DNA from: CAZOHG01 sp964579725
GTDB lineage: Bacteria > Zhuqueibacterota > JdFR-76 > BMS3Abin05
DNA: 10,170 nucleotides
NCBI GenBank assembly: GCA_964579725.1
Contig: CAZOHG010000094.1
Coordinates: 1 to 10,170 of the forward strand
Reading direction: 5' to 3'
Part shown: one piece after another, positions 1 through 7,005 of the stretch
Layout of the letters: the number at the start of each line of letters is the position of its first letter
How positions within the stretch are numbered: the first letter of the stretch is position 1
Notes under the pieces: model-generated
Seen by the model: the letters and a program-made list of their open reading frames with translations, nothing else
The model's database searches: none
Told to the model about the DNA's origin: nothing
Translations under genes and position numbers: made by a program

Positions 1-1331
1 AAACCAATATTCGCCATTCACTACAAAAGGTGTTGGAGCGCGAGGGGTACAGCGTCCGTGTGGCGGCCACTGGCGAAGAAGCGCTGGAACTTCTAAAGAA
101 GCGCAAATTTCAGGTGGTTTTAAGCGACCAAAAATTACCCGGGATGAGCGGGCTCGATTTATTGCGGAGAATCAAAGAAATGAACCCGGCCACGGAGGTG
201 GTGCTCATTACCGGCTACGGAACGGTGGAAACGGCCGTCGAAGCAATGAAAGAGGGGGCGTACGATTTTATTAACAAGCCCTTTAAGCGCATTATGATCA
301 CAAAAGCGGTGGCCAAAGCATTGGAAAAACAGGCTCTTTCCGAGGAAAACCGCTATTTGCGCAGCCGCCTCTTGGAGCCCATTCAGCCCGAAAATATTAT
401 TGCAAAAAGTTCCGCCATGACGAAAATCATGGAATTGGTTCAACGCGTCGCTCCTCTGGTGTCCACAGTTCTGATTACCGGCGAAAGCGGGACAGGCAAA
501 GAAGTCATTGCCCGCGCCATTCACCGCTTGAGTCCGCGACGAAACAAGCAATTTGTGGCAATTAATTGCGGGGCCATTCCCGAAAATCTTCTGGAAAGCG
601 AGCTGTTTGGGCACGTGAAGGGAAGTTTTACCGGGGCTGTGCGCGACAAAGAAGGGTTCTTCAAGGTGGCTTCCGGCGGAACACTTTTTTTGGACGAAAT
701 CGGAAATGTGCCTGTTAATTTACAGGTGAAATTGTTGCGGGCAATCGAGGAAAAAGCCATTATTCCGGTGGGCGGCACCCAGCCCATTCCGGTGGACATT
801 CGGATTATTGCCGCGACGAATCGAAACCTTGAGGAGCAGGTGGAAAGCGGACTTTTTAGAGAAGACCTTTTTTATCGCCTCAATGTCGTGGGGATTGAAT
901 TGCCACCGCTCCGGGAACGGCAGGAGGATATTTTACCGCTGGCCCACTATTTTATCGAGAAAAATAGAAAAATTTTGGGAAAAAACATTCGCGGCCTCAC
1001 ACCAGAAGCCGAGGACGTCCTGCTCCACTACCCGTGGAAAGGCAACATCCGGGAACTCGAAAATGTCATTGAGCGGGCCATGATTTTGTGCGACGAAGCC
1101 TTTTTGCGACGGGAAGATTTGCCCGCCAATATGTGCAGTGCCGCCGACCCCGAGATTTTTTTTAACGGCAATTTAAAAGAGGCGGTTCACCGTTTCGAAA
1201 AAAAATTCATTATGAGAACTCTTCTCAAAACCAAGAATGACAAAAGACTGGCTGCTCAACAATTGGGACTGAGTCTCTCGTCTCTTTACCGCAAACTAAC
1301 CGAATTGGGCATTGAGGAAGAAAGCAAGTGA
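1..1331 (+). CDS. NtrC-class sigma-54-dependent response regulator (5' end outside window)
   Basis: Two-component response regulator that, when phosphorylated, would activate sigma-54 RNA polymerase by ATP hydrolysis. The reading frame is open to the left edge (codons from base 3 read TNIRHSLQK, the usual start of a receiver domain just after the acidic pocket), so the GTG at 30 is an internal codon and about 10 N-terminal residues are missing. Numbering from that GTG: receiver with phospho-acceptor D33, T61 and K83; AAA+ domain with Walker A GESGTGKE (151-158), the sigma-54 contact loop GSFTGA (198-203, usually GAFTGA), Walker B ending D222-E223; C-terminal Fis-type helix-turn-helix at about 390-428. 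All three domains are present. No sensor kinase is visible; it may lie upstream. The stop codon overlaps the start of the QueT gene by 4 bp. Family assignment is very sure; the target promoters are unknown. Confidence 0.96.
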   Translation, partial: TNIRHSLQKVLEREGYSVRVAATGEEALELLKKRKFQVVLSDQKLPGMSGLDLLRRIKEMNPATEVVLITGYGTVETAVEAMKEGAYDFINKPFKRIMITKAVAKALEKQALSEENRYLRSRLLEPIQPENIIAKSSAMTKIMELVQRVAPLVSTVLITGESGTGKEVIARAIHRLSPRRNKQFVAINCGAIPENLLESELFGHVKGSFTGAVRDKEGFFKVASGGTLFLDEIGNVPVNLQVKLLRAIEEKAIIPVGGTQPIPVDIRIIAATNRNLEEQVESGLFREDLFYRLNVVGIELPPLRERQEDILPLAHYFIEKNRKILGKNIRGLTPEAEDVLLHYPWKGNIRELENVIERAMILCDEAFLRREDLPANMCSAADPEIFFNGNLKEAVHRFEKKFIMRTLLKTKNDKRLAAQQLGLSLSSLYRKLTELGIEEESK

Positions 1332-1825
1332 AAACCGTACGGTCGATTGCGTTAGGGGGACTTATTGCGGCCTTGTACACCGCTCTAACCGTTTTGCTGG
1401 CACCCATTAGCTACGGCCCCCTGCAGGTGCGGGTTGCCGAAGCACTGACGGTTCTGCCGTTTCTGACACCTGTGGCCATCCCGGGATTGTACATTGGTGC
1501 GCTTCTGGCCAACATTTTTGGGGGATTCGGTCCCTGGGACATTTTCGGAGGGAGCTTTTTGACATTGGTAGCCGGGTATTGGACTTACCTTCTACGAAAA
1601 ACACGAAAACCCTGGCTGGCGCCGCTTCCTCCGATTTTGGTGAACGCTTTTGGTGTGAGTGCGTATCTCCAATTTTTGGTAGAAGGGGTTCACCCCGGTT
1701 TGAAAACCTATCTTTATTTTGTGGGTACCATTGGGCTAGGGGAATTCGTTGCCTGTTTTGGCCTGGGCTATCCACTCCTGCGATTTTTAATGAAATCCGG
1801 TACCGGAGAAAAATTGTCTTCCTGA
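1328..1825 (+). CDS. queT: QueT-family membrane protein, probable queuosine-precursor transporter (ECF S-component type)
   Basis: Small hydrophobic protein of 165 residues with about five to six membrane segments, the size usual for the QueT (DUF988) family. The conserved segment around residues 28-45 (SYGPLQVRVAEAL) and the following LPFLTP, then the glycine-rich ANIFGG, are typical. QueT proteins are the substrate-binding S subunit of energy-coupling-factor transporters and are thought to import queuosine precursors such as preQ1, used for tRNA wobble modification. No ECF ATPase or T subunit is in the window, so energising would have to come from elsewhere. The GTG start at 1328 overlaps the regulator stop (GTGA), with a Shine-Dalgarno GAGGAAG at 1314-1320, seven bases upstream; this indicates translational coupling. 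No preQ1 riboswitch is possible at this junction, since the upstream DNA is coding. Substrate is inferred from family only. Confidence 0.85.
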   Translation: MKTVRSIALGGLIAALYTALTVLLAPISYGPLQVRVAEALTVLPFLTPVAIPGLYIGALLANIFGGFGPWDIFGGSFLTLVAGYWTYLLRKTRKPWLAPLPPILVNAFGVSAYLQFLVEGVHPGLKTYLYFVGTIGLGEFVACFGLGYPLLRFLMKSGTGEKLSS

Positions 1826-1910
1826 CAAACTACCGGAATCAATCTCCTGTAACTTCTTTTTCAAATAGCCGAGGAAACACAGCGCTTTATTTTCAATCCA
1901 ACCACAACAA

Positions 1911-1935
1911 AAAAGGGGCGAAAAACGCCCCTTTT
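1911..1935. terminator. Bidirectional intrinsic terminator between convergent genes
   Basis: A perfect 10-bp stem, AAAAGGGGCG pairing with CGCCCCTTTT, with a five-base AAAAA loop. Read on the plus strand it ends in four Ts and would stop the regulator-queT transcript. Read on the minus strand the A-run at 1909-1914 becomes six Us and would stop the S46 peptidase transcript. It lies 86 bases after the queT stop and 23 bases after the peptidase stop, exactly where a shared terminator is expected. Confidence 0.9.
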
Positions 1936-1957
1936 GATTCGGTTGCCACCGCAGCAC

Positions 1958-4048
1958 TTATTTCCCCTCGATTTCGTCGGCCAATTTGCCGGCGTCGTAC
2001 AATTTACGCAATCCCTCAATAATATAGGCCGTGTGTACGGCAACGGCACGATTCTTCGTTTCGTCGTACACAAAGCGGCCAGGCAAACTTTCGATATTTC
2101 CGTCGAAAATTAATCCCACCACCTCTGCCTTTCGATTAATAACGGGTGAACCGGAATTTCCGCCAATAATGTCGCACGTACTCACAAAATTGACGGGAGT
2201 GGCCAGGTCCAGGCTGTCCAACCTGTCCCAGAAACGCTGGGGCAAGCGATATTCCCCCTTTTTGTCGAAGCTCAATGAACGATCAAAGGTTCCGTACAGC
2301 GTCGTTTTGTAGGGGGCTTTGGTGCCGTTCATTGGGTAGCCCTTGACGGTTCCGTAGGAAAGACGAAGAGTAAAAGTGGCGTCGGGGTAAATGCTCTTTC
2401 CGTAAACGGCAAAACGGGCTTGGGCGATTTTTTCGGTGGCGGGTGTCAGCACGCTTTGAATATTTTTCTTGTACCATTCCCGGTCTGCACGTAGCATGGG
2501 ATCGAGCTTGCGCGCCAACACGATCATGGGATCTTTACATTTCTTAACCGCTCGAATCCCCCCCTTCAAAAGCTTCTTCCGAAACTTCACATCTGCCAAT
2601 TTCGTACCGCTAACCAGTTCCCTGGCCACTTCGGCAGGGGTTTTTCCATTCAGTACTGTTCGAATAAACGGATCGTTCGGCCCAAGCGCTTTGAGCGACA
2701 TGCCCAAACTCCATGTGAGGTTGGCTTCTTCCAGATCGGGGTACACGGGCGCCGGAGAAAGGAGCCGGAATTTCAAGCTGGGCAAATCCGCCTCGTGAAA
2801 TCCCTCCAGTCGTTTCGCGTCCGGCTTTTTGACTTCTTCCACGTACTGCACCAGCGTAATGGCAAGGCCCGCCAATCGTGAGCCCATGATCCGGCTGTAA
2901 AACCGCTTTTTAGCCACAGCCGCCTGTTTGTGCATGACGTTCGCAATAACGTCCCACGCGTCTCCGTATTGGGCCTGCCATTTGGGGTTACTGGCAATTT
3001 TCGCCCGAAAGGCCTTCTCCTGCCGAGCCTTCTTTGCCATGAGTGTGGAATCCCGCAATCCCTGGTATTCGCCCGTCATGGCCTTTTCCCCGTTGGAAAG
3101 ACCAAAGATGTAGATCAGGGCACGGCGCTGCTGCTCCGGGCCCTTTTTGGCGTACTCGTGCAGCGCATGAATCCAACTGCGAAGATAGTCCAACACCATT
3201 GGGTAGTGGTAATCCCGTTCGTATTTTAATTGAGCCAACGTGTACAATCTGTCCGAAGAACCCGGATTACCCGACACAAAAACCAGCTCATTTTCACCAG
3301 CCCCTTTGGCATTCCATTTCAAATAATTGGGGGAATGAATGGGTTTGCCGTTTTCGTACACGCGAAAAAAAGCAACGTCCAGGTCGTAGCGCGGGTACGT
3401 AAAATTGTCGGAATCACCGCCAAAATAGGCGGCCTGCCGTTCTGGCGCAAAAACCAACCGCACGTCGGTGTATTTTTTGTAACGGTACAGCCAGTACTCG
3501 CCGCCGTGGTACAAACTGACCACATTGGAACGCAAACCGGTCTTCTTCAGACTTAGGGCCTCAATTTTGGCAATACGCGCTTCCCGTGCCTTTAAAGCCT
3601 CTTCGTTGCTCATCCCCTTTTTGACGGCCGACAGCACCCGTTCGGTTACATTTTCCATGGAAACCAAAACATTCACTTCGAGGTCGGAGCTTTTAAGTTC
3701 CTTGTCGGGTGTGGGAGCGTAAAAACCGGTCGTCACGTAATCGTGCTTTGGCGTGGAAATTTTCTGCAACTGTCCAATTGCCACATGGTGGTTGGTCATG
3801 ACCAATCCGTTCGGACTGACAAAAGACCCCGAGCCGCCGTCCATGAAGCGGACGCTGGACAGCCGAACATGATCCAGCCACGCCTGGGTGGGGGTAAAGC
3901 CATATTTTTCTTGCAACAATTTTGTGGGGGGATTGTCAAAGGTCCACATTCCCTCGTCGGCCAGAGCCGTTTGAATCGGGCTCCCGCTCAAAAATAGGGC
4001 GAAAAACACAAAAGCCAGCGCCCTCAATTTTCTCCGAAAATTTTCCAT
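1958..4048 (-). CDS. S46-family dipeptidyl peptidase, DPP7-like, secreted
   Basis: Serine exopeptidase of the S46 family (DPP7/DPP11 of Porphyromonas, DAP BII), which removes dipeptides from the N-terminus of oligopeptides, normally in the periplasm. The 696 residues match the family length. A Sec signal peptide is clear: basic MENFRRK, a hydrophobic run to about residue 20, and an ALA-D cleavage site near 30/31. The triad is recognisable as H88 (in TNHHV), D224 (in YDLDVAFFR) and S632 (in GGNSGSP). Eighteen residues after the serine is G650; the corresponding position (673 in P. gingivalis DPP11) is Arg in Asp/Glu-specific DPP11 and Gly in DPP7, so hydrophobic P1 preference is inferred. The usual Cys after the catalytic His pair is Val. 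The start is fixed by a strong AGGAGG at 4057-4062, eight bases before the ATG. It appears monocistronic, ending at the terminator at 1911-1935. Confidence 0.94.
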   Translation of the reverse strand: MENFRRKLRALAFVFFALFLSGSPIQTALADEGMWTFDNPPTKLLQEKYGFTPTQAWLDHVRLSSVRFMDGGSGSFVSPNGLVMTNHHVAIGQLQKISTPKHDYVTTGFYAPTPDKELKSSDLEVNVLVSMENVTERVLSAVKKGMSNEEALKAREARIAKIEALSLKKTGLRSNVVSLYHGGEYWLYRYKKYTDVRLVFAPERQAAYFGGDSDNFTYPRYDLDVAFFRVYENGKPIHSPNYLKWNAKGAGENELVFVSGNPGSSDRLYTLAQLKYERDYHYPMVLDYLRSWIHALHEYAKKGPEQQRRALIYIFGLSNGEKAMTGEYQGLRDSTLMAKKARQEKAFRAKIASNPKWQAQYGDAWDVIANVMHKQAAVAKKRFYSRIMGSRLAGLAITLVQYVEEVKKPDAKRLEGFHEADLPSLKFRLLSPAPVYPDLEEANLTWSLGMSLKALGPNDPFIRTVLNGKTPAEVARELVSGTKLADVKFRKKLLKGGIRAVKKCKDPMIVLARKLDPMLRADREWYKKNIQSVLTPATEKIAQARFAVYGKSIYPDATFTLRLSYGTVKGYPMNGTKAPYKTTLYGTFDRSLSFDKKGEYRLPQRFWDRLDSLDLATPVNFVSTCDIIGGNSGSPVINRKAEVVGLIFDGNIESLPGRFVYDETKNRAVAVHTAYIIEGLRKLYDAGKLADEIEGK

Positions 4049-4056
4049 GGTTTCTT

Positions 4057-4062
4057 CCTCCT
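4057..4062 (-). promoter_or_regulatory. Shine-Dalgarno of the S46 peptidase
   Basis: AGGAGG on the minus strand, eight bases before the ATG at 4048. It is the strongest ribosome binding site in the window and supports this start over any internal one, agreeing with a complete signal peptide. Confidence 0.8.
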
Positions 4063-4148
4063 GTTCAATACTTTGCGTTTTAAAAATGAAGGGAATTCGC
4101 CCATTTTATCTTTCCCCCAAATGAGAAGTGTGCACGCCAAAGGTTTCG

Positions 4149-4162
4149 TCCCTTTGAAGGGA
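4149..4162. repeat. Near-perfect dyad TCCCTT-TG-AAGGGA
   Basis: Six-base inverted arms around two central bases, about 100 bases upstream of the peptidase start. The short spacer suits a protein-binding operator better than an RNA hairpin. No binding protein can be named. Confidence 0.4.
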
Positions 4163-4206
4163 TATAAAAATGGAACTTTCTACTTTGTAACAAGTCACTT
4201 CGAGTC

Positions 4207-4244
4207 GGAATGCCAAATCGACGAAACACCTGTTTTGACATTCC
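4207..4244 (-). repeat. Hairpin with 11-bp stem in the marC-S46 interval
   Basis: GGAATGCCAAA (4207-4217) and TTTGACATTCC (4234-4244) are inverted with a 16-base loop. On the plus strand there is one C-A mismatch. In a minus-strand RNA that pair is G-U, so all 11 positions pair, pointing to a structure in the minus-strand transcript. No U-run follows, so it is not a standard terminator. It may lie in the marC 3' end or the peptidase 5' leader. Confidence 0.5.
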
Positions 4245-4252
4245 CCAAAATC

Positions 4253-4283
4253 GTTCCGGCGCCCTTTTTATTCATTCCGGAAC
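4253..4283. repeat. Inverted repeat GTTCCGG / CCGGAAC
   Basis: A perfect 7-bp inverted repeat with a 17-base loop, nine bases from the neighbouring hairpin at 4207-4244. In minus-strand RNA the stem is followed by GAUUUUGGGG, a short U-run, so it could act as a weak terminator about 88 bases after the marC stop codon. A long loop makes that only moderately likely. Confidence 0.4.
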
Positions 4284-4370
4284 CTGAGAGGCTTGGCCCC
4301 CTGTCAAATTCCAAAACAGTTCATTTTCTTTGTACGAAAAATTTCTGCCCAAGTTACATGGTTTTTCCAT

Positions 4371-4997
4371 CTAAAATGCCTGCAAAGCCTGCTGCACACC
4401 GATTAAAATCATTTGAACCGCAACGACGGCCAAAATAAGGCCCATGAGTCGGGAAAGTAGATTCATAAAAACCAACCCGATTTTTTGAATTAACATTTCG
4501 CTGTACACGAAAAAGAAATAGGTAATCAGACACATGGCCGCAAAAACACCCAAAACCAGAAAAATATGGGGCCAATCCGCGCGCTTCCCGACAAAAGACA
4601 TGGCTGTTGTAATGGTACCCGGCCCGGCCAGAATGGGAATTCCAAGCGGCGTAATGCCGATATCCGTCGGGTCTTCGTGCTCTTCCGTTTCATTCTGGTG
4701 CAAATGGTGTTGGTGGGATTTGCGCCCGTTCAAGAGCTGGTAGGCAATGGCAAAAATCAATACGCCCCCTGCAATTCGAAAAGCGGAAAGTGAAATGCCG
4801 AAAAGCCGAAAAATTAAATTTCCACCCAAGGCAAAAACAAGCACTACAGAAAAGGCCGTAGTCGTGGATTTCAGGGCTACCTTTTTGGCATCGGTTTCGG
4901 ACAGCCCCTCGACGAGACCGAGGAAAATAGGGACGTTTCCGAAAGGATTCATGATGGCAAAAAAACCGAGAAAAACCTGCAAAGCAAAGGCCGGCAT
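4371..4997 (-). CDS. MarC-family integral membrane protein
   Basis: Six-segment inner-membrane protein of the MarC/UPF0056 family, 208 residues, the normal size. Conserved features seen are NPFGNVP (17-23) in the first segment and PILAGPGTI (121-129) after the central loop. The family's function is not established; the old link to multiple antibiotic resistance was not upheld. The start is chosen as ATG at 4997: GGAGG at 5006-5010 is eight bases away, whereas the in-frame TTG at 5003 would have only two bases of spacing. The ATG lies two bases after the lipid kinase stop, whose last codons carry the ribosome binding site, so the two are coupled. Unusual is the hydrophilic loop at 94-109, with five histidines and several acidic residues (SHQHHLHQNETEEHED), a possible metal site or simple length variation. 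It is last in a three-gene unit. Confidence 0.9.
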   Translation of the reverse strand: MPAFALQVFLGFFAIMNPFGNVPIFLGLVEGLSETDAKKVALKSTTTAFSVVLVFALGGNLIFRLFGISLSAFRIAGGVLIFAIAYQLLNGRKSHQHHLHQNETEEHEDPTDIGITPLGIPILAGPGTITTAMSFVGKRADWPHIFLVLGVFAAMCLITYFFFVYSEMLIQKIGLVFMNLLSRLMGLILAVVAVQMILIGVQQALQAF

Positions 4998-4999
4998 AT

Positions 5000-5983
5000 T
5001 CAATTCCTCCGTCGGTTTTTGCTACCAAATAGATTTTCGACTAGGCGAATGCCGCTAATGGCCAGAGCCGGAAGTTCTTCGTGTTTGCGAATAAATTTTT
5101 TGGGAGTAATAATCCGAATGGCCTGAGGGTGAATAGAAATCTGCGCCGGTAGATTTCCCATTGTATCTCCGTCCACCTGGTAAGGAACGCGCCCCGGGGC
5201 CGTTATTTCCACCCTTCGGGCCCGATGAATGGAAATTTCGGGTAAATTGAGCGGAAATTTCAAAATCACGCGCAGAGCAAAGTAGAGGAGTCTGTAAATA
5301 TTCCGGCTGTCGAATATAAAAACATCCAATTGCCCGTCGTCCATTCGCGCGTTCGGCGTCAGTCGGTACTCGCCGCCGTACAGGGGCGCATTGGCAACAT
5401 TGACGAAGATCGGACGATAGGAGGTTGGGTGCCCGTCCAGTGTAAGTGACATGGGGTAAGGGCGGTAAGAAGTCAGATTTCGGACTGCCGACCAAATGTA
5501 GGCGTACTTGCCAATAATTCGTTTGAGTTTCAAATTGGTGTGTTCCGTGGCGTAGGCGTCCAACCCGAAACTGGTCATAATGGCAAAATAGCGGCCGTTA
5601 ATTTGACCCAGGTCCCATTTTTTCAGTTGCCCCTCCACAATGACGCGAGCCGCGTCTACGGGATTTAGCGGAAACTTCAGAGACCGCATGAGCACATTGC
5701 TGGTTCCCAAAGGCATGAGCGCCAGCGGCATATCCGTGCCGCTAATCCCGTTAATAACTTGATTGTACGTGCCGTCTCCGCCCGCCGCAACCAGCAGATC
5801 GTATTTCCCGCTTCGGGCAGCTCGCCGGGCCTCTTCCTCGGCGTCACCGAAGTAAACGCTTTTGTGGATGTCCACCGTGTACCCGGCACGCTCCAAAATT
5901 TCAATGGCCGGTTTTAGGTAAAGCAATATTTTTAAAGGTTTTGAAATAGGATTTAAAATAATTTCCAGTCGATGTTCCTGCAT
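5000..5983 (-). CDS. Diacylglycerol-kinase-like lipid kinase (DAGK/YegS family)
   Basis: ATP-dependent lipid kinase of the DAGK catalytic-domain family, 327 residues, cytoplasmic or membrane-peripheral. The nucleotide-binding signature GGDGT is at 68-72 after a beta strand (YDLLVAA), with the second motif MPLGTSN at 90-96. The N-terminal IILNPIS is the family's usual NP-x-S/G opening, and the C-terminal VDGD is also typical. Members phosphorylate diacylglycerol, sphingoid bases or other lipid alcohols; which one cannot be read here. ATG at 5983 has GGAG seven bases upstream. It begins 11 bases after the SpoIIM-like gene and ends two bases before marC, so all three are probably one transcript. 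The basic, Arg/Asn-rich C-terminus (GSKNRRRN) also encodes the marC ribosome binding site. Family is sure, substrate unknown. Confidence 0.93.
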   Translation of the reverse strand: MQEHRLEIILNPISKPLKILLYLKPAIEILERAGYTVDIHKSVYFGDAEEEARRAARSGKYDLLVAAGGDGTYNQVINGISGTDMPLALMPLGTSNVLMRSLKFPLNPVDAARVIVEGQLKKWDLGQINGRYFAIMTSFGLDAYATEHTNLKLKRIIGKYAYIWSAVRNLTSYRPYPMSLTLDGHPTSYRPIFVNVANAPLYGGEYRLTPNARMDDGQLDVFIFDSRNIYRLLYFALRVILKFPLNLPEISIHRARRVEITAPGRVPYQVDGDTMGNLPAQISIHPQAIRIITPKKFIRKHEELPALAISGIRLVENLFGSKNRRRN

Positions 5984-5994
5984 GAAATCTCCGC

Positions 5995-6615
5995 TTACTC
6001 TTCCTTGTTCTTTCCGTCCAAATCATCCTCTTCAGTTCCGAATTTGTTAATCAGACTTGCCTCAATAAGGGCACCAATAAATAAAAGCGGCAGGACAAGC
6101 CACAAAAAAACAATCTCATTCTGCTTAAAAATAGACGTAACCGTGCTAAAAAGATGGGTTTTAAAATAAAAAAGGCTCATTTCAATACCGAGGGAGTAGG
6201 CAATCCAATTCGCTGGAAGTTCAAAAATAGCCACGGGATTTAGAAAGAAAAGGAGCAAAGCGACTCCGCCTCCCATTTCTTTGTAAAGCAGCACGCCGGC
6301 ATTCAAGCCTGACCAAATGATAAAAACGTAGGGCAAAACCAGTGTAAATCCCGACACGTACACCACGAAAACCGAAAATGAATTCAAGCCGAAAATAATC
6401 AGAAAAAGAAGCGCCCCGTGGGGCTTTTTCTCCACAAAAGCCTGAATTTTGTTAAAAACCCACTCCGGGTAGGCTGTTAGCCAGCGCAGATTGCGCTCCA
6501 GCGCAATGGGGGCCAAAAGGACGCCTACCACAAAAAGAATGGCGGAAAAACCAATTAAATCCCAATTAAGCAGGTGGAAAATCTGTTTGTACGTGGCAAA
6601 ATAGCCTTGCGCCAT
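5995..6615 (-). CDS. SpoIIM-like (DUF95) integral membrane protein
   Basis: A 206-residue membrane protein with about five hydrophobic segments (roughly 18-38, 66-95, 97-112, 117-145, 168-190) and a charged tail (FGTEEDDLDGKNKEE). The segment NPVAIFELPANWIAYSLGIE (126-145) matches the SpoIIM/DUF95 hallmark, normally P-H-G-x-x-E-L-P-A followed by I-A-G-x-x-G; here E132 is kept but the histidine is not. The late segment IGALIEASLI (180-189) also fits, with the conserved glutamate. SpoIIM in Bacillus works in engulfment with SpoIID/P; homologues in non-sporulating bacteria are widespread and of unknown role. It heads the unit leading to the lipid kinase and marC. The ATG at 6615 has only a distant GAAGGG (11 bases), so the start is less secure. 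The family call rests on motif recognition. Confidence 0.75.
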   Translation of the reverse strand: MAQGYFATYKQIFHLLNWDLIGFSAILFVVGVLLAPIALERNLRWLTAYPEWVFNKIQAFVEKKPHGALLFLIIFGLNSFSVFVVYVSGFTLVLPYVFIIWSGLNAGVLLYKEMGGGVALLLFFLNPVAIFELPANWIAYSLGIEMSLFYFKTHLFSTVTSIFKQNEIVFLWLVLPLLFIGALIEASLINKFGTEEDDLDGKNKEE

Positions 6616-6643
6616 CCCGTTAAAAACCCTTCTGTTCAGAGAA

Positions 6644-6670
6644 AAATTAGCCTACATATTTTTGTGTCAA
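6644..6670 (-). promoter_or_regulatory. Candidate promoter of the SpoIIM-like/lipid kinase/marC unit
   Basis: A perfect -35 hexamer TTGACA lies at 6665-6670 (minus strand), 50 bases before the ATG. The -10 is unclear: TAATTT at 6644-6649 gives a short 15-base spacer, and other AT-rich hexamers close by are no better. Position and the consensus -35 support it; the -10 weakens it. Confidence 0.35.
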
Positions 6671-6807
6671 CCTTCGTAAAAGAAATTTGTCCACCCATTT
6701 TCACCCGGCGGGCCACAATCGCCAACCAAAACCCAAAATTTTCTCCCGAAACGTTGTTAGGGGCAATTGCATTGGGTCACTTTGGGGCGGAAACTTCGCT
6801 TGCCCTT

Positions 6808-6822
6808 TCCAAATTCAATTGC
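6808..6822. repeat. Diverged copy of the 15-base intergenic motif
   Basis: TCCAAATTCAATTGC, two mismatches from the exact copies at 6838 and 6991. It is 15 bases from the second copy. Confidence 0.45.
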
Positions 6823-6837
6823 CACATTTTTTTCAGC

Positions 6838-6852
6838 TCCAAATTGAATTTG
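6838..6852. repeat. 15-base direct repeat, copy 1
   Basis: TCCAAATTGAATTTG, identical to 6991-7005 and in the same orientation. The core is itself an inverted repeat (CAAATT-G-AATTTG). The two exact copies flank 138 bases. Confidence 0.6.
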
Positions 6853-6990
6853 TGGTTTTGCTCACCAGTAAACTGGCGCTCTCCTCTTCAACCCGTATCC
6901 TGCAGACGCGAGAAAAGAACTTCTAAAATCAAAAATCTGCAATCCTTGTTCGTCAATCAAAAACACGGCAAAAAAAAATTCTTTGGGTCT

Positions 6991-7005
6991 TCCAAATTGA
7001 ATTTG
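6991..7005. repeat. 15-base direct repeat, copy 2
   Basis: Exact second copy of TCCAAATTGAATTTG. Here the dyad extends to CCAAATT-G-AATTTGG (6992-7006), seven-base arms around one central base, which could be a protein-binding site. Confidence 0.6.

Larger units (their letters stand above)
4049..4370. other. Gene-free interval between marC and the S46 peptidase, rich in inverted repeats
   Basis: Only a low-quality plus-strand frame crosses this 322-bp interval. It lacks a ribosome binding site and recognisable motifs and runs antisense into marC, so I do not call a gene. The stretch should hold the marC operon terminator and the peptidase promoter. I see three dyads (4149-4162, 4207-4244, 4253-4283). 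No hexamer pair close to a sigma-70 consensus at correct spacing is convincing on the minus strand. The best is TTGTTA with a TTTTAT-like -10 in about 4164-4194, which is weak. Confidence 0.5.

Noticed and set aside
3762..3790. Apparent -24/-12 sigma-54 promoter (TGGCA...TTGCA) on the minus strand
   Set aside because: The GG-to-GC distance is about three bases too long, and it lies inside the S46 coding sequence.
4073..4438. 121-residue plus-strand frame upstream of the S46 peptidase
   Set aside because: No ribosome binding site or motif; it crosses the hairpins and runs antisense into marC.
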